DNA of 64,000 nucleotides from Meiothermus ruber DSM 1279 (GCF_000024425.1 NC_013946.1:682001-746000), one strand, 5' to 3'; shown: positions 28,667-38,122, counted from the stretch's first letter. Notes: generated by a model not told the origin, from the letters alone. Program-made: numbers and translations.

Positions 28667-28749
28667 AAAAAAGAGATTCCCCGCTGGGCAAACCCCTACG
28701 GCCTCTTCCGAAGAAGAGCGCCGTTAAAGGGTAGCTCGTGCGGAGAATC
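28667..28749 (-). ncRNA. Structured leader RNA upstream of the aminotransferase
   Basis: In the untranslated leader, GATTCTCCGC (28749-28740) can pair with GCGGGGAATC (28684-28675) over 10 bp including one U-G. This encloses a long inner hairpin, ACGGC-CTCTTC against GAAGAG-GCCGT with a UUCG tetraloop. The closing stem is followed directly by UC and six U (28672-28667), so it could act as an intrinsic terminator before the ribosome site. The arrangement is like a riboswitch or attenuator; it does not match any aptamer I know. Confidence 0.6.
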
Positions 28750-28761
28750 GCATCTGGTTTG

Positions 28762-28790
28762 AATATACAGGGGTATATTGGTTTTGTCAA
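28762..28790 (-). promoter_or_regulatory. Promoter with overlapping operator-like palindrome
   Basis: On the minus strand the -35 box is a perfect TTGACA (28790-28785) and the -10 box TATATT (28767-28762), 17 bases apart. AATATAC-AGGG-GTATATT (28762-28779) is a perfect 7-bp palindrome covering the -10 box and most of the spacer, a typical repressor site. Transcription should start near 28755, leaving about 100 untranslated bases. Confidence 0.8.
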
Positions 28791-28859
28791 AAACCGGGCC
28801 GCGCCGCCTCGTGTTTAAAACCACAAGAAAAATACCTAAGCCTGATAGACTAAACTTCG

Positions 28860-29927
28860 ATGAACGACTACTACGCAACCCTGGGGGTAGATCGAAACGC
28901 GAGCGCCGAGGAGATCAAGAAGGCCTATCGCAAGCTGGCCCTCCAGTACCATCCCGATAAAAACCCCGGTAACAAGGAGGCCGAGGAGAAGTTTAAACAG
29001 ATTAACGAAGCCTACGCGGTGCTTTCCGACCCCGAAAAAAGGGCCCACTACGACCGCTATGGCACGGCCACACCAGGTAGTGTGGGGGGCAATTTTGGCG
29101 ACATCTTCGACCTGTTCGAGCAGGTTTTTGGTTTCCGCACGCCGGGGGGGGCGGGCCGCGCACCGCGGGGGGAGGATCTCGAGGCCGCGCTCGAGCTGGA
29201 GCTGGTGGAGGTATTGCACGGCGTGCAGAAGGAGCTCGAGTATGACCGCCTGGTGCTCTGCGAGACCTGTGGCGGGCAGGGGGGTAAGCGCCAGACCTGC
29301 CGTTCATGCGGGGGGCGGGGCACCCTCGAGCAGATCCAGCGCACCTTTTTTGGCAACATGGTGACCCAGGTGCCCTGCACGGCCTGCCGGGGCCGGGGCT
29401 ACACCCTTTCCGAGACCTGCTCCACCTGCAAAGGCCAGGGCCGGGTGCGGCGCAGGGAAAGGATACAGATCAACATTCCAGCCGGCATTGATGAGAACCA
29501 GCTCCTGCGGGTCTCCGGGATGGGCAACCTGGGGCCGGGCGGGCCGGGCGACCTGTTCGTGCGCCCGCAGATCCACCCCCACCCCCAGCTCAAGCGCGAG
29601 GGCTCCAATCTGATTTACGAGCTACGGCTGGGGCTGGCCCAGGCTGCGCTGGGGGCCAGGGTGCTGATACCGGCGCTGGAGGGTGACCTCGAGCTCAGCA
29701 TCCCCCCCGGCACCCACGATGGCGAGGTCTTCGAGCTCGAGGGCCAGGGCCTGCCCCACCCCGGTAGCCGCAGCCGGGGCAAGCTACAGGTGATCACCCA
29801 GATTGCCGTGCCGCAGAACCTTTCCAAGAAAGCCCGTGAGCTTCTGCGCCAGTACGCCCAGGAAGTGGGCGAAGAAGTTGCACCCGAGGGCTTCTGGGAC
29901 AAGGTGAAGCGGGTGTTTAGGGGGTGA
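28860..29927 (+). CDS. dnaJ: Chaperone DnaJ
   Basis: Type I J-protein of 355 residues, co-chaperone of DnaK. The J domain with the HPD motif ([11 protein letters not shown]) is at residues 1-70, followed by a short Gly/Phe-like linker, then a zinc-binding domain with four CxxCxGxG-like repeats ([32 protein letters not shown]) and the C-terminal client-binding domains. All four zinc repeats are present. No dnaK or grpE gene is next to it. It begins about 70 bases from the divergent aminotransferase promoter. Confidence 0.93.
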   Translation: MNDYYATLGVDRNASAEEIKKAYRKLALQYHPDKNPGNKEAEEKFKQINEAYAVLSDPEKRAHYDRYGTATPGSVGGNFGDIFDLFEQVFGFRTPGGAGRAPRGEDLEAALELELVEVLHGVQKELEYDRLVLCETCGGQGGKRQTCRSCGGRGTLEQIQRTFFGNMVTQVPCTACRGRGYTLSETCSTCKGQGRVRRRERIQINIPAGIDENQLLRVSGMGNLGPGGPGDLFVRPQIHPHPQLKREGSNLIYELRLGLAQAALGARVLIPALEGDLELSIPPGTHDGEVFELEGQGLPHPGSRSRGKLQVITQIAVPQNLSKKARELLRQYAQEVGEEVAPEGFWDKVKRVFRG

Positions 29928-29972
29928 AAGTGAGCTTGCTGAGTACTAACTCTAAATGCTGCGCATAGGGGT

Positions 29973-30950
29973 GTGTTCAACTTGACTGACGCAGAAAAGC
30001 TTTTTAAGAAACTATTGGAGTACCGAAACTCTGAAAGCGATTTTGTGCGCTTCTGTAAAGATACCCTAGGCGGGGTTGAACGAACGCATTTTGACTTCAA
30101 GGAAAAGCAAGACGCGCGAGACGGAAAACTCGGAGACCGTGATAAGAAAAATCTTGCCAAGGCTGTCTCTGGTTTTGCTAATTCTGGTGGCGGAGTATTG
30201 ATCTGGGGTTTCAGGGATGGGACTCTGGAAGAAAAACCCATCAACGAGATTCAAGAGTTCGTCAATAGTCTTTTGGACTTGGCTCCAAATACTACGGATC
30301 CATTTGTTCATGGTATTGACGGAGCCTGGATTTCCAACGACGGTAATACTGGTTATGCCTTGGTATACATTCCAGAGAGTACTTTACCACCACATAGAGT
30401 AGTGCTAAAGGGGGATATTCAGCAGCACTATTATGTTCGGACGGGAAGCTCTTTCGTGATTGCAACCCACACCATGCTCGAGGACATGTTTGGGCGGAGG
30501 CCCAAACCACAGATTGAAGTAATTGCGGATTTACTTCCAGTTACTGGAGTTGGAACATTATTTGTTATCAATATACTTATCAGTATCATCAACAAGGGAC
30601 GAGGCGTGGCCAAAGGTCCTTACTTGGCTTTACATATACCGGAACCATACAAGAAAAGCAAATATGGAATAGACGGAAACGGTGGAAGGGGATTGCAACC
30701 ACTTCCAAGCCCAAGAAACGATTTTGTATGCAGGTACGGCTCCCAAAATAGTATCTTGATCCACTCAGGTATAAAATGGCCTGTAGATACAATCGAAGGA
30801 GAATTCCAGAACACAACAGACTTTGCTATCCTGGGCGATGTGGAGATCCCATACACGCTGGCTGCTGAAGGGGTGAGGCCGCTCGAGGGTGTACTACGTA
30901 TATCATCGGTGGAGATTGCACGCACCGTAGAAGAATACAGGGGTAAATAA
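29973..30950 (+). CDS. AlbA_2/Schlafen-like putative DNA-binding protein
   Basis: 325 residues. The N-terminal half carries the AlbA_2 (divergent AAA_4, Schlafen-type) core: HFDFKEKQDARDGKLGDRDKKNLAKAVSGFANSGGGVLIWGF, with the usual KAVSGFANSxGG signature. The rest is beta-rich and unknown. Base composition and codon use are clearly AT-richer than the neighbours, which suggests recent transfer. Start is GTG at 29973 without a clear ribosome site. Proteins with this domain occur in bacterial defence and regulatory loci, but nothing next to it shows a defence operon. It is a single gene between dnaJ and mmsA. Confidence 0.7.
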   Translation: MFNLTDAEKLFKKLLEYRNSESDFVRFCKDTLGGVERTHFDFKEKQDARDGKLGDRDKKNLAKAVSGFANSGGGVLIWGFRDGTLEEKPINEIQEFVNSLLDLAPNTTDPFVHGIDGAWISNDGNTGYALVYIPESTLPPHRVVLKGDIQQHYYVRTGSSFVIATHTMLEDMFGRRPKPQIEVIADLLPVTGVGTLFVINILISIINKGRGVAKGPYLALHIPEPYKKSKYGIDGNGGRGLQPLPSPRNDFVCRYGSQNSILIHSGIKWPVDTIEGEFQNTTDFAILGDVEIPYTLAAEGVRPLEGVLRISSVEIARTVEEYRGK

Positions 30951-30981
30951 CCCCTGTACACGCAAAATGAGCTTTCGTGAG

Positions 30982-32502
30982 TTACCGCACCTGCGGGAAG
31001 CCCAGATCCACCTTGCTGGTGCTGGGGTCGGGCCAGCGGCTGGTGACCACCTTGGCGCGGGTGTAGAACTGCACTCCTTCGGGGCCGTACATGTGCAGGT
31101 CGCCGAACAGGCTGGCCTTCCAGCCACCAAAGCTGTAGTAGGCCACCGGTACCGGGATGGGTACATTGATGCCCACCATGCCGGCTTCCACGTCGAACTG
31201 GAACTGCCGGGCGGCCCCACCGTCGCGGGTGAAGATGGCCGTGCCGTTGCCGTAGGGATGCTCGTTGATGAGCTTCAGGGCCTCGTCGTAGGTCTTGACC
31301 CGCACCACGCTGAGCACCGGGCCAAAAATCTCGTCGTCGTAGCACTTCATGCCGGGCTTAACGTGGTCAATCAGGCTGGTGCCCAGGAAAAAGCCCTCGG
31401 ACTGGGCGATGGGATCCTGCCGGCCGTCCACCACCACGGTGGCCCCTTCCTTGGGGGCGTTTTCGATGTAGGAGGCCACCTTGTCGCGGTGTTCGCGGGT
31501 AATCAGGGGGCCCATCTCCACGCCCTCCTCGAGGCCCGGCCCCACCTTGATTTTGGGCATCCGCTCCTTGATGGCAGCAATCAGGTTATCGGCGGTCTGG
31601 TCGCCCACCGCTACCACCACCGAGATGGCCATGCAGCGTTCGCCCGCTGAGCCATAGGCTGCGCTCACGGCGGCGTCGGCGGCCATGCCGATATCGGCGT
31701 CGGGCAGCACCACCATGTGGTTTTTGGCCCCGCCCAGGGCCTGCACCCGCTTGCCGTGTTTGGTGCCGGTCTCGTAGATGTACTTGGCGACCGGGGTAGA
31801 GCCCACAAAACTAACGGCCTTTATATCGGGGTGCTCGAGGATGCGATCCACCGCCACCTTGTCGCCCTGCACCACGTTGAACACCCCATCGGGGAGCCCG
31901 GCTTGCTGCAGGAGTTCGGCCAGGAAGAGGCTGGGGGAGGGGTCTTTTTCCGAAGGCTTCAGGATGAAGGTGTTGCCGCAGGCGATGGCATTGGCGAACA
32001 TCCACATGGGCACCATGGCCGGAAAGTTGAAGGGGGTAATGCCCGCCACCACGCCCAGCGGCTGGCGAATCTGGTACACGTCCACCCCCCGGCTGGCCTG
32101 CTCGGAGAAGCCCCCCTTCAAGAGGTGGGGGATGCCGGTGGCGAACTCCACGTTTTCCAGGCCCCGCGCCACCTCGCCCAGGGCATCGGCCAGGGTCTTG
32201 CCGTGCTCGAGGGTAATCAGCTCGGCAATTTTGCGGCGGTTCTGGTCTACCAGATCGCGGAACTTGAACATGATCTCGGCCCGGCGCGAGAGGGGGGTCT
32301 GCCGCCAGGTTTTGTAGGCTTCCTTGGCTACCGCCACCGCCGCATCGAGTTCCTCCACCGAGGCGAAGTCTACGGTGGCCTGCGGCTGCCCGGTGGCAGG
32401 GTTCCAGACCACGCCGCTCCGCCCAGACCTGCCCTCGACCAGCTTGCCGCCGATCCAGTGCGAAACGCGCTTCAGGGTGACTTGGGGTTCCTTGACTGCC
32501 AT
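30982..32502 (-). CDS. mmsA: Methylmalonate-semialdehyde dehydrogenase (CoA-acylating)
   Basis: An aldehyde dehydrogenase of 506 residues that converts methylmalonate semialdehyde or malonate semialdehyde to propionyl-CoA or acetyl-CoA with NAD and CoA, in valine, thymine or inositol breakdown. Landmarks are WNPATGQ, ITPFNFPAMVPMWMFANAIACGNTFILKPSE, FVGSTPVAKYIYETG and the active-site Cys in GSAGERCMAISV. The latter two are typical of MmsA/IolA. No other valine-pathway genes are adjacent. Confidence 0.93.
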   Translation of the reverse strand: MAVKEPQVTLKRVSHWIGGKLVEGRSGRSGVVWNPATGQPQATVDFASVEELDAAVAVAKEAYKTWRQTPLSRRAEIMFKFRDLVDQNRRKIAELITLEHGKTLADALGEVARGLENVEFATGIPHLLKGGFSEQASRGVDVYQIRQPLGVVAGITPFNFPAMVPMWMFANAIACGNTFILKPSEKDPSPSLFLAELLQQAGLPDGVFNVVQGDKVAVDRILEHPDIKAVSFVGSTPVAKYIYETGTKHGKRVQALGGAKNHMVVLPDADIGMAADAAVSAAYGSAGERCMAISVVVAVGDQTADNLIAAIKERMPKIKVGPGLEEGVEMGPLITREHRDKVASYIENAPKEGATVVVDGRQDPIAQSEGFFLGTSLIDHVKPGMKCYDDEIFGPVLSVVRVKTYDEALKLINEHPYGNGTAIFTRDGGAARQFQFDVEAGMVGINVPIPVPVAYYSFGGWKASLFGDLHMYGPEGVQFYTRAKVVTSRWPDPSTSKVDLGFPQVR

Positions 32503-32674
32503 CTGCTACCTCCGTATGGGCTGGGCAATGAAACAGGGTTGAGGCCCGATAGGTTCATGGTAGGAGCCCGGGCCCTATAAGGCAATGGACAGTCTGTCTA
32601 AAACGGTGGGCCGCGTGTTTGTGCAGCTCAAGGCCTTGGTGTTGCCTTGTACGAAAAGTTGCTGGCAACTGCTG

Positions 32675-32869
32675 TTAGAACTTTTTGGGCAGCCCGGCCT
32701 GCTTGAGTACCCCATTAGCGGTATGACGGGATTTGATGGCGCTATCTACCGGAAAATAACGGTTCGTAATGGGGCTGTACCAAATTTCATGGTCGCCCTT
32801 TCCTTGTCGGTGGAAGCGGCAGCCTGCCTCTGTCAGCAGTTGCTTGAGTTCGCGGGTGTAGTCGGCCAT
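32675..32869 (-). CDS. hicA: HicA-type mRNA interferase toxin
   Basis: A 64-residue protein of the HicA (YcfA) family, a small double-stranded-RNA-binding-fold toxin that cleaves mRNA. The core ELKQLLTEAGCRFHRQGKGDHEIW contains the catalytic His in the GDHEIW segment, and the C-terminus (HTANGVLKQAGLP) is typical. Its ATG overlaps the stop of the antitoxin gene (TAATG), giving antitoxin-first order and translational coupling. Confidence 0.85.
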   Translation of the reverse strand: MADYTRELKQLLTEAGCRFHRQGKGDHEIWYSPITNRYFPVDSAIKSRHTANGVLKQAGLPKKF

Positions 32870-33087
32870 TAGCTAAAGGCCAGCTCGCGCTCGGCGGTTA
32901 GGGTAAAGGTGCCTTTGCCGCTGCTTTGGCCCAGGTTTAGCTCGGCTAACTCGGGAACCAACACGCTGAGTTTCTTAAGCAAGTCTTCTACTGTACCGGC
33001 CTCGGCCACCAGTCCGGGCAGGTCGTCGCTCTCGGCCACCCAGACCTGGGCTTCGTCATCCCAGCGCGCGTGCACATGAAACTGCAT
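32869..33087 (-). CDS. hicB: HicB-like antitoxin
   Basis: A 72-residue protein with the partial RNase-H-like fold of HicB/DUF1902: FHVHARWDDEAQVWVAESDDLPGLVAEAGTVEDLLKKL. It is expected to neutralise HicA and perhaps repress the pair. It lacks the extra DNA-binding domain of longer HicB proteins, so autoregulation is uncertain. It is directly upstream of hicA. Confidence 0.82.
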   Translation of the reverse strand: MQFHVHARWDDEAQVWVAESDDLPGLVAEAGTVEDLLKKLSVLVPELAELNLGQSSGKGTFTLTAERELAFS

Positions 33088-33134
33088 AGCCTAAGTGTAG
33101 CAGGACGAAGCACCTGCTGGGGGTAGATTGAGTT

Positions 33135-34910
33135 TCACTTCGCGTACTCCACGGCCCGGCTTTCCCGCACCACCGTGACCTGCACCTGACCGGGGTAGTT
33201 CATATCGCGCTCGATGCGCCCGGCAATCTCGCGGGCCAGCAGGGTGGCCTTGGCGTCGGAGATGCGGTCGGGTTTCACAATCACCCGCACCTCGCGCCCG
33301 GCCTGCACCGCGAAGGCGTTGTCCACGCCGGGGAACGACAGGGCGATGCGCTCGAGCTGCTCCAGGCGCTGGATGTACTCTTCCAGGCTCTCGCGGCGGG
33401 CGCCGGGACGGGCCGCGCTGATGGCATCGGCGGCGGCGGCCAGCACCGAGTAGAGGGTCTCGCCGTTTTCCGGGTCGTGGTGGTGGGCGATGGCGTCAAT
33501 TACCTCTTTGGGCTCGCCGAAGCGGGTGGCCAGGGTAACGCCGATCTCCACGTGGGTGCCCTCGATCTCGCGATCCACCGACTTGCCCAGGTCGTGCAGC
33601 AGCCCGGCCCGGCGGCCCAGGGCGGCGTCCAGGCCCAGCTCGGCGGCCATGATGCCGGTCAGGTGGGCCACCTGCACCGAGTGCTTGAGCACGTTCTGGC
33701 CGTAGGAGGAGCGGAAGTGCAACCGGCCCAGCAACTGCACCAGGCCCGGCTTGAGGCCCACCACGCCCGCTTCCAGGGCGGCCTCCTCGCCGCGCTCGTA
33801 GATGAAGGTTTTCATCTCGTTTTTGGCCTTTTCCACCACCTCCTCGATGCGGCTGGGGTGGATGCGGCCGTCGGCCACGAGCTGCTCGAGGGCCATTCTG
33901 GCGATCTCGCGGCGCATGGGGTTGAAGCTGGAGAGCAGCACCGCCTCGGGGGTGTCGTCGATGATCAGATCCACCCCGGTAAGGGCCTCGAAGGTGCGGA
34001 TATTGCGGCCCTCGCGCCCGATGATGCGGCCCTTCATGGCGTCGGAGGGGATGGGCACCACCGAGACGGCCAGGGCTGCGGCGGTCTCGGAAGCCTGGCG
34101 CTGGGCGGCCTGGGCCAACAGCTTCTGGGCCTCGCGCTTGACCTCGAGCCGGATGCGCTCGAGGTTGGCCTTGACCCGCAGGGCTTTTTCTTCCTCCAGT
34201 TCGGCGTCCAGGCGCGACAAAAGCAGGTTCTGGGCCTCCTCCCGGCTCATCCCGGCCACCTCCTGGAGCTTGAGGTCGATCTGCCGTTCGCGCTGGGCCA
34301 GCTCGGCCTGGCGGGCCTCGAGGGTCTTCTCCAGGGCGTCGAGCTTTTCCTCCTGCTCGTCGAGCTTGGCCGCGCGGGCGTCAAGCTGCTCGCCCCGCCT
34401 TGCCAGGCGCTCGGTCTCGCGCTTGAGCTCCTCCCGCTCAGCCCGGCTGGCCTGGAGGTCGGCCTGCAAGCGCTCACGTTCAGCCTGGATGGAGGCGCGC
34501 TCGCTCATCAGGGCCTCGCGTTCGGCCTGGAGGCTGGCCTGCAGGCGCTCGCGTTCCTCCCGGAGCTGCTGGCGCAGGCGCTCCTCACCTTGCTGACGGA
34601 GGCGCTCGAGCTCGACATGGGCGTTTTGCCGCAGGTTTTGTATCTCGGTCTGGGCGTTTTGCCGCAGGCTCTGGGCCTCCGCACGGGCGGCCTCGAGCAG
34701 GGCCTGGGCCTGATTCTGGGCCTGCTCGAGGGCGGTCTGGGCCTGGCGGCGGGCGGCTTCCAGGGTCTGCTGGGCCTCGCGGCGGGCGGCCTCGAGTTCG
34801 CTTTTGCTAACTTCGGTCTGGCGGTTGCTGCGCTGCAAAAGCACCACCACCACCACCGCCAGCACAACCACGATCAGGGTGAGTATCAAATCTAGGGGAG
34901 TAAAGGCCAT
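33135..34910 (-). CDS. rny: Ribonuclease Y
   Basis: Membrane-anchored endoribonuclease that starts mRNA decay. I chose the ATG at 34910 (591 residues, MAFTPLDLILTLIVVVLAVVVVVLL) because CTTGGAGG precedes it and the membrane helix follows at once. A long Ala/Glu/Arg coiled coil (about 30-280) is followed by a KH domain (GRIIGREGRNIRTFEALTGVDLIIDDTPE) and an HD hydrolase domain with LLHDLGKSVD and HHHDPENGE. The length is slightly above the usual 520, owing to the long coiled coil. Confidence 0.95.
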   Translation of the reverse strand: MAFTPLDLILTLIVVVLAVVVVVLLQRSNRQTEVSKSELEAARREAQQTLEAARRQAQTALEQAQNQAQALLEAARAEAQSLRQNAQTEIQNLRQNAHVELERLRQQGEERLRQQLREERERLQASLQAEREALMSERASIQAERERLQADLQASRAEREELKRETERLARRGEQLDARAAKLDEQEEKLDALEKTLEARQAELAQRERQIDLKLQEVAGMSREEAQNLLLSRLDAELEEEKALRVKANLERIRLEVKREAQKLLAQAAQRQASETAAALAVSVVPIPSDAMKGRIIGREGRNIRTFEALTGVDLIIDDTPEAVLLSSFNPMRREIARMALEQLVADGRIHPSRIEEVVEKAKNEMKTFIYERGEEAALEAGVVGLKPGLVQLLGRLHFRSSYGQNVLKHSVQVAHLTGIMAAELGLDAALGRRAGLLHDLGKSVDREIEGTHVEIGVTLATRFGEPKEVIDAIAHHHDPENGETLYSVLAAAADAISAARPGARRESLEEYIQRLEQLERIALSFPGVDNAFAVQAGREVRVIVKPDRISDAKATLLAREIAGRIERDMNYPGQVQVTVVRESRAVEYAK

Positions 34911-35246
34911 CGGTACCTCCAAGGGTTGCATGGAGGTTCTCACAGTTTCTGATCGGCGTTTGGCTAAATACGTGTTCCAGTTTTCTTAGGCATACCCCTG
35001 TACTGAACGGCTCTTGAAAACAGCCCACGCACCAAGCGGGGTTGCTTTGAAAGACCCACCGCGCCCATCCCGCAGGGCCCAGCGGGGACCGTAATCAGAC
35101 TGGCCCAAGTCCGACGCCAAACCAGAAGTAGACCATTACCAAGCTCTACAGCGCACCGCCCCCTGGCCCAAAGCGCCATCGGACGGATACTGAGCATCTG
35201 GGTTGCCTGGCCTTTCATACTGGGAGAACCCCACCTAGCAAGCAGT
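34911..35246. other. Intergenic stretch between rny and recA
   Basis: 336 bases downstream of recA and upstream of rny (both minus). I see no conserved gene. An 84-codon minus-strand frame (34964-35218) has composition unlike the neighbours and is probably chance. The stretch must hold the rny promoter, but no box pair stands out. Confidence 0.5.
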
Positions 35247-36296
35247 CTATACCTCGGCAGCCACAGCGGAAGACTCTTCGTCCTCTCCGGAGGGTGCCAA
35301 TACCGATAGCTTACCAGCTTGGGCCAAAACTTTCTCGCGGATCTCCTGAACCAGCCGCGGCTCGCCCCTCAGGAACTCGGCGGCCTTCTCCTTGCCCTGG
35401 CCCAGCCGGGTGTCGCCATAGGAGAGCCAGGAACCCGATTTATCAATCACCTCGGTGGCGATGGCTACCGTCACCAGGTCGGCCAGGGGGTCAATGCCCT
35501 TGCCGAAGTACAGCTCGATCTCGTGCTCGCGGAAGGGCGGGGCCAGTTTGTTTTTGGTCACCTTGACCCGCACCCGGTTGCCCACCGCGTCGTTGCCCAC
35601 CTTGATGGGCTGGCCCTGCTTGCGCACATCCAGCCGCACCGAGGCATAAAACTTGAGGGCCCGCCCGCCAGGGGTGGTCTCGGGGTTGCCGTACATCTGC
35701 CCCACCTTTTCCCGGATCTGGTTGATGAAGATGGCAGCGGTGTTGCTTTTGGAAAGCGCCGCCGTGAGCTTGCGCAGGGCCTGGCTCATCAGGCGGGCCT
35801 GGATGCCCACGAAGGCGTCGCCCATCTGCCCCTCGATCTCGGCCTGGGGCACCAGGGCCGCCACCGAGTCAATCACGATGACGTCTATCGCGCCGCTACG
35901 GGTGAGGAGCTCCACAATTTCCAGGGCCTGTTCGCCGGTGTCGGGCTGGGAGACCAGGAGGTCGTCGATGTTGACCCCCAGGCTTTTGGCGTAGATGGGG
36001 TCGAGGGCGTGCTCGGCGTCCACGAAAGCCGCCACCCCCCCGGCCTGCTGGGCCTGGGCGATGATGGAGAGGGCCAGGGTGGTTTTGCCGCCCGATTCGG
36101 GGCCGTAGATCTCGATGATCCGCCCTTTGGGAATTCCCCCGATGCCCAGGGCCATATCCAGGCCCAGGCTGCCGGTGGGAATGACGTCCACCTGCTGTCT
36201 GGGGGCCTCGCCCAGGCGCATGACAGCCCCTTTGCCGAACTGCTTCTCGATGGATTTCAGGGCTCCTTCCAGCGCTTTTTGCTTGTCTTTATCCAT
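35247..36296 (-). CDS. recA: Recombinase RecA
   Basis: DNA strand-exchange protein and SOS coprotease, 349 residues from the ATG at 36296, which has AGGAG five bases upstream. Landmarks are [13 protein letters not shown], Walker [35 protein letters not shown], loop L2 region [35 protein letters not shown], and the C-terminal domain with the acidic end [11 protein letters not shown]. Third gene of a cinA-thpR-recA series on one strand, an order common in Gram-positive and Thermales genomes. Confidence 0.97.
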   Translation of the reverse strand: MDKDKQKALEGALKSIEKQFGKGAVMRLGEAPRQQVDVIPTGSLGLDMALGIGGIPKGRIIEIYGPESGGKTTLALSIIAQAQQAGGVAAFVDAEHALDPIYAKSLGVNIDDLLVSQPDTGEQALEIVELLTRSGAIDVIVIDSVAALVPQAEIEGQMGDAFVGIQARLMSQALRKLTAALSKSNTAAIFINQIREKVGQMYGNPETTPGGRALKFYASVRLDVRKQGQPIKVGNDAVGNRVRVKVTKNKLAPPFREHEIELYFGKGIDPLADLVTVAIATEVIDKSGSWLSYGDTRLGQGKEKAAEFLRGEPRLVQEIREKVLAQAGKLSVLAPSGEDEESSAVAAEV

Positions 36297-36321
36297 ACAC
36301 ACTCCTACGACCAGAGGCTAT

Positions 36322-36834
36322 TCAACGTAGTGGAAACTGCTCCAAAACACGGTACTGCGAACCTGAGCGCTCCAGCTTGGACTCTACCAAGCATACCGCT
36401 TGAACCGGGAAGCGGATATTCATCACCAGGGGCCCCACGCGGGGGGCTGGGCCTTTTTTGCGGGCCAGGGTCAGGTGGGGCTTGAAGGGGGCCGCCTCGA
36501 TGTCCGGCAGGGCTTGCTGCAGTCCCTGGGCCAGGGCCTCGAGCCCCTCCCCGCTGGCCTTGACGAACCAGACCCGGGGCCCACCGGTGGGGGGAAAGTA
36601 GCCGGTTCCACCCAAGGTCACCTCAAAAGCTTTGACGCGGGAGGCCACCTCGCGCCCGATGCGGCGGAACTCCGGCAGGCGTTCCGGGGGCTGCTCCCCC
36701 AAAAAGAGCAGGGTGATGTGAAGCTGGTGGGGGGGGCTGGGCTTCCAGCCCCGGTAGCTGCGCACTCGAGCCTGGGCTTCGGCGAGGGTGGCCTGCACCT
36801 CGCGGGGGGGGAAGATGGCATAAAAAAGCCTCAT
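36322..36834 (-). CDS. thpR: RNA 2',3'-cyclic phosphodiesterase (LigT/ThpR)
   Basis: A 170-residue two-histidine (2H) phosphoesterase. The two catalytic HxTx motifs are HITL (residues about 38-41, in PPHQLHITLLFLGE) and HLTL (about 120, in FKPHLTLARK). The start overlaps the stop of cinA (ATGA), and recA follows after 25 bases. Confidence 0.93.
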   Translation of the reverse strand: MRLFYAIFPPREVQATLAEAQARVRSYRGWKPSPPHQLHITLLFLGEQPPERLPEFRRIGREVASRVKAFEVTLGGTGYFPPTGGPRVWFVKASGEGLEALAQGLQQALPDIEAAPFKPHLTLARKKGPAPRVGPLVMNIRFPVQAVCLVESKLERSGSQYRVLEQFPLR

Positions 36835-38033
36835 CGTAGCTCACTCACCAGAAAAGCCAGGGCCGCGTGGGCTGCGCGCTGGCGTATCATTTCACGGCTG
36901 GCCCCCGGCAGCCGGAAGTGCCGGGAGCGAACCCCCTCGGGGCCGGCCAGGCCCACGAACAGGGTGCCCACCGGCTGGCCCTCCAGGGTTTCGGGGCCGG
37001 CCACGCCGGTGGTGGAGAGGCCGTAGGTGGCCCCCAGCAGGCCGCGGGCTGCCACGGCCATGGCCTCGGCAAAGGCCGCCGAGACCACCCCGTGCTGGGC
37101 TGCGACCTCGAGGGGGATGGGGAGCTGGGACTTGGCCTCCAGGCTATAGGAGACCAGCCCCCCCAGGTAGTTTCTGGAAGCGCCCGGTATCCCGGTCAGG
37201 AGCGCCCCCAGCACCCCCCCGGTCATGGACTCGAGGGTGGCCAGGGTGGCTTTTCGGCCTTCCAATAGCTGCAGGGCCAGCGCCGGGAGGGTATCGCCCT
37301 CCTGGCCCCAGACCGCCTCGCCCAGCAGGGGCCGGATCTGCGCGGCCAGCGCCTCGACCGGGCCGGGCTCCCCCCGCACCACCACCGCCACCCCGTCCAT
37401 CTTGGCGTAGGTGCCCACCTCCACCGCCCCGTTGCGCTGGAACAGATCGCCCAGCAGCTCCACAATGCGCGACTCGCCCAGGCCAAAGGTTTTGAAGGCC
37501 ACCTGCCGGTAGGGTTTTGCTGGCAGCCCCAGCCTGGGCAGCAGCTCGGCCCACATCGGGCGCCACTCGGCGGGCGGGCCGGGCAAGGAGACCAGGTCTT
37601 TACCTTCCCGGTGCACCCACCAGCCGGGCGCGGTGCCGCGGGGGTTGGCGATCCAGGTGGCCGAAGGAATCTTAAGGGCCTGCTTGCGGTTGGCCTGGGG
37701 CATCTTCCAGCCCCGATCCGCAAAAATGCCCTCCAGCCAGGCCAGCACCTGGGGGTCAATTTCCATGCGCTCGCCCAGGGCCGCTGCGATGGCCTCGCGG
37801 GTGATGTCGTCGGGGGTGGGGCCCAGCCCGCCCGAGAGCACCACCAGTCGGGCCTTCTGCCAGGCCTCGCGCACGGCCTCGGTCAGGGCCTCGAGGTGGT
37901 CGGCCACCCGCAGGGTGCGGCGGATCTCGAGGGCATAGGGCTGGAGGCTAACGGCAATTTCGGCGGTGTTGGTGTCCACCGTTTCGCCGTATAGCAGCTC
38001 ATCCCCCACGCCGATTATTTCTGCTAAAAACAT
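36831..38033 (-). CDS. cinA: CinA-like competence/damage-inducible protein
   Basis: 400 residues: an N-terminal molybdopterin-binding-like (MoCF) domain (IIGVGDELLYGETVDTNTAEIA and VVLSGGLGPTPDDITREAIAAALG) and a C-terminal CinA domain (LESMTGGVLGALLTGIPGASRNYLGGLVSYSLEAK, TTGVAGPETLEGQPVGTLFVGLAG), which in relatives is an NMN deamidase. TAGGAG precedes the ATG. A TTGACG box is at 38074-38069, but the -10 box is poor. First gene of the cinA-thpR-recA unit. Confidence 0.95.
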   Translation of the reverse strand: MFLAEIIGVGDELLYGETVDTNTAEIAVSLQPYALEIRRTLRVADHLEALTEAVREAWQKARLVVLSGGLGPTPDDITREAIAAALGERMEIDPQVLAWLEGIFADRGWKMPQANRKQALKIPSATWIANPRGTAPGWWVHREGKDLVSLPGPPAEWRPMWAELLPRLGLPAKPYRQVAFKTFGLGESRIVELLGDLFQRNGAVEVGTYAKMDGVAVVVRGEPGPVEALAAQIRPLLGEAVWGQEGDTLPALALQLLEGRKATLATLESMTGGVLGALLTGIPGASRNYLGGLVSYSLEAKSQLPIPLEVAAQHGVVSAAFAEAMAVAARGLLGATYGLSTTGVAGPETLEGQPVGTLFVGLAGPEGVRSRHFRLPGASREMIRQRAAHAALAFLVSELR

Positions 38034-38122
38034 AATAACTCCTATACGTTACAACATCTTATTAAAAACGTCAAAGGCCCGCATCTTCATCATACGGGCT
38101 GGCCTCGAGGCCGCGAACGCTT

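Noticed and set aside
28667-28749. Leader as a glycine riboswitch
   Set aside because: The glycine aptamer core motifs are not present, although an aminotransferase target would fit.
33477-34895. 472-codon plus-strand frame opposite rny
   Set aside because: Shadow of the coiled-coil codons of RNase Y; Leu/Gly-rich with no domain.
34964-35218. 84-codon minus-strand ORF between rny and recA
   Set aside because: No ribosome site, irregular composition, no recognisable features.
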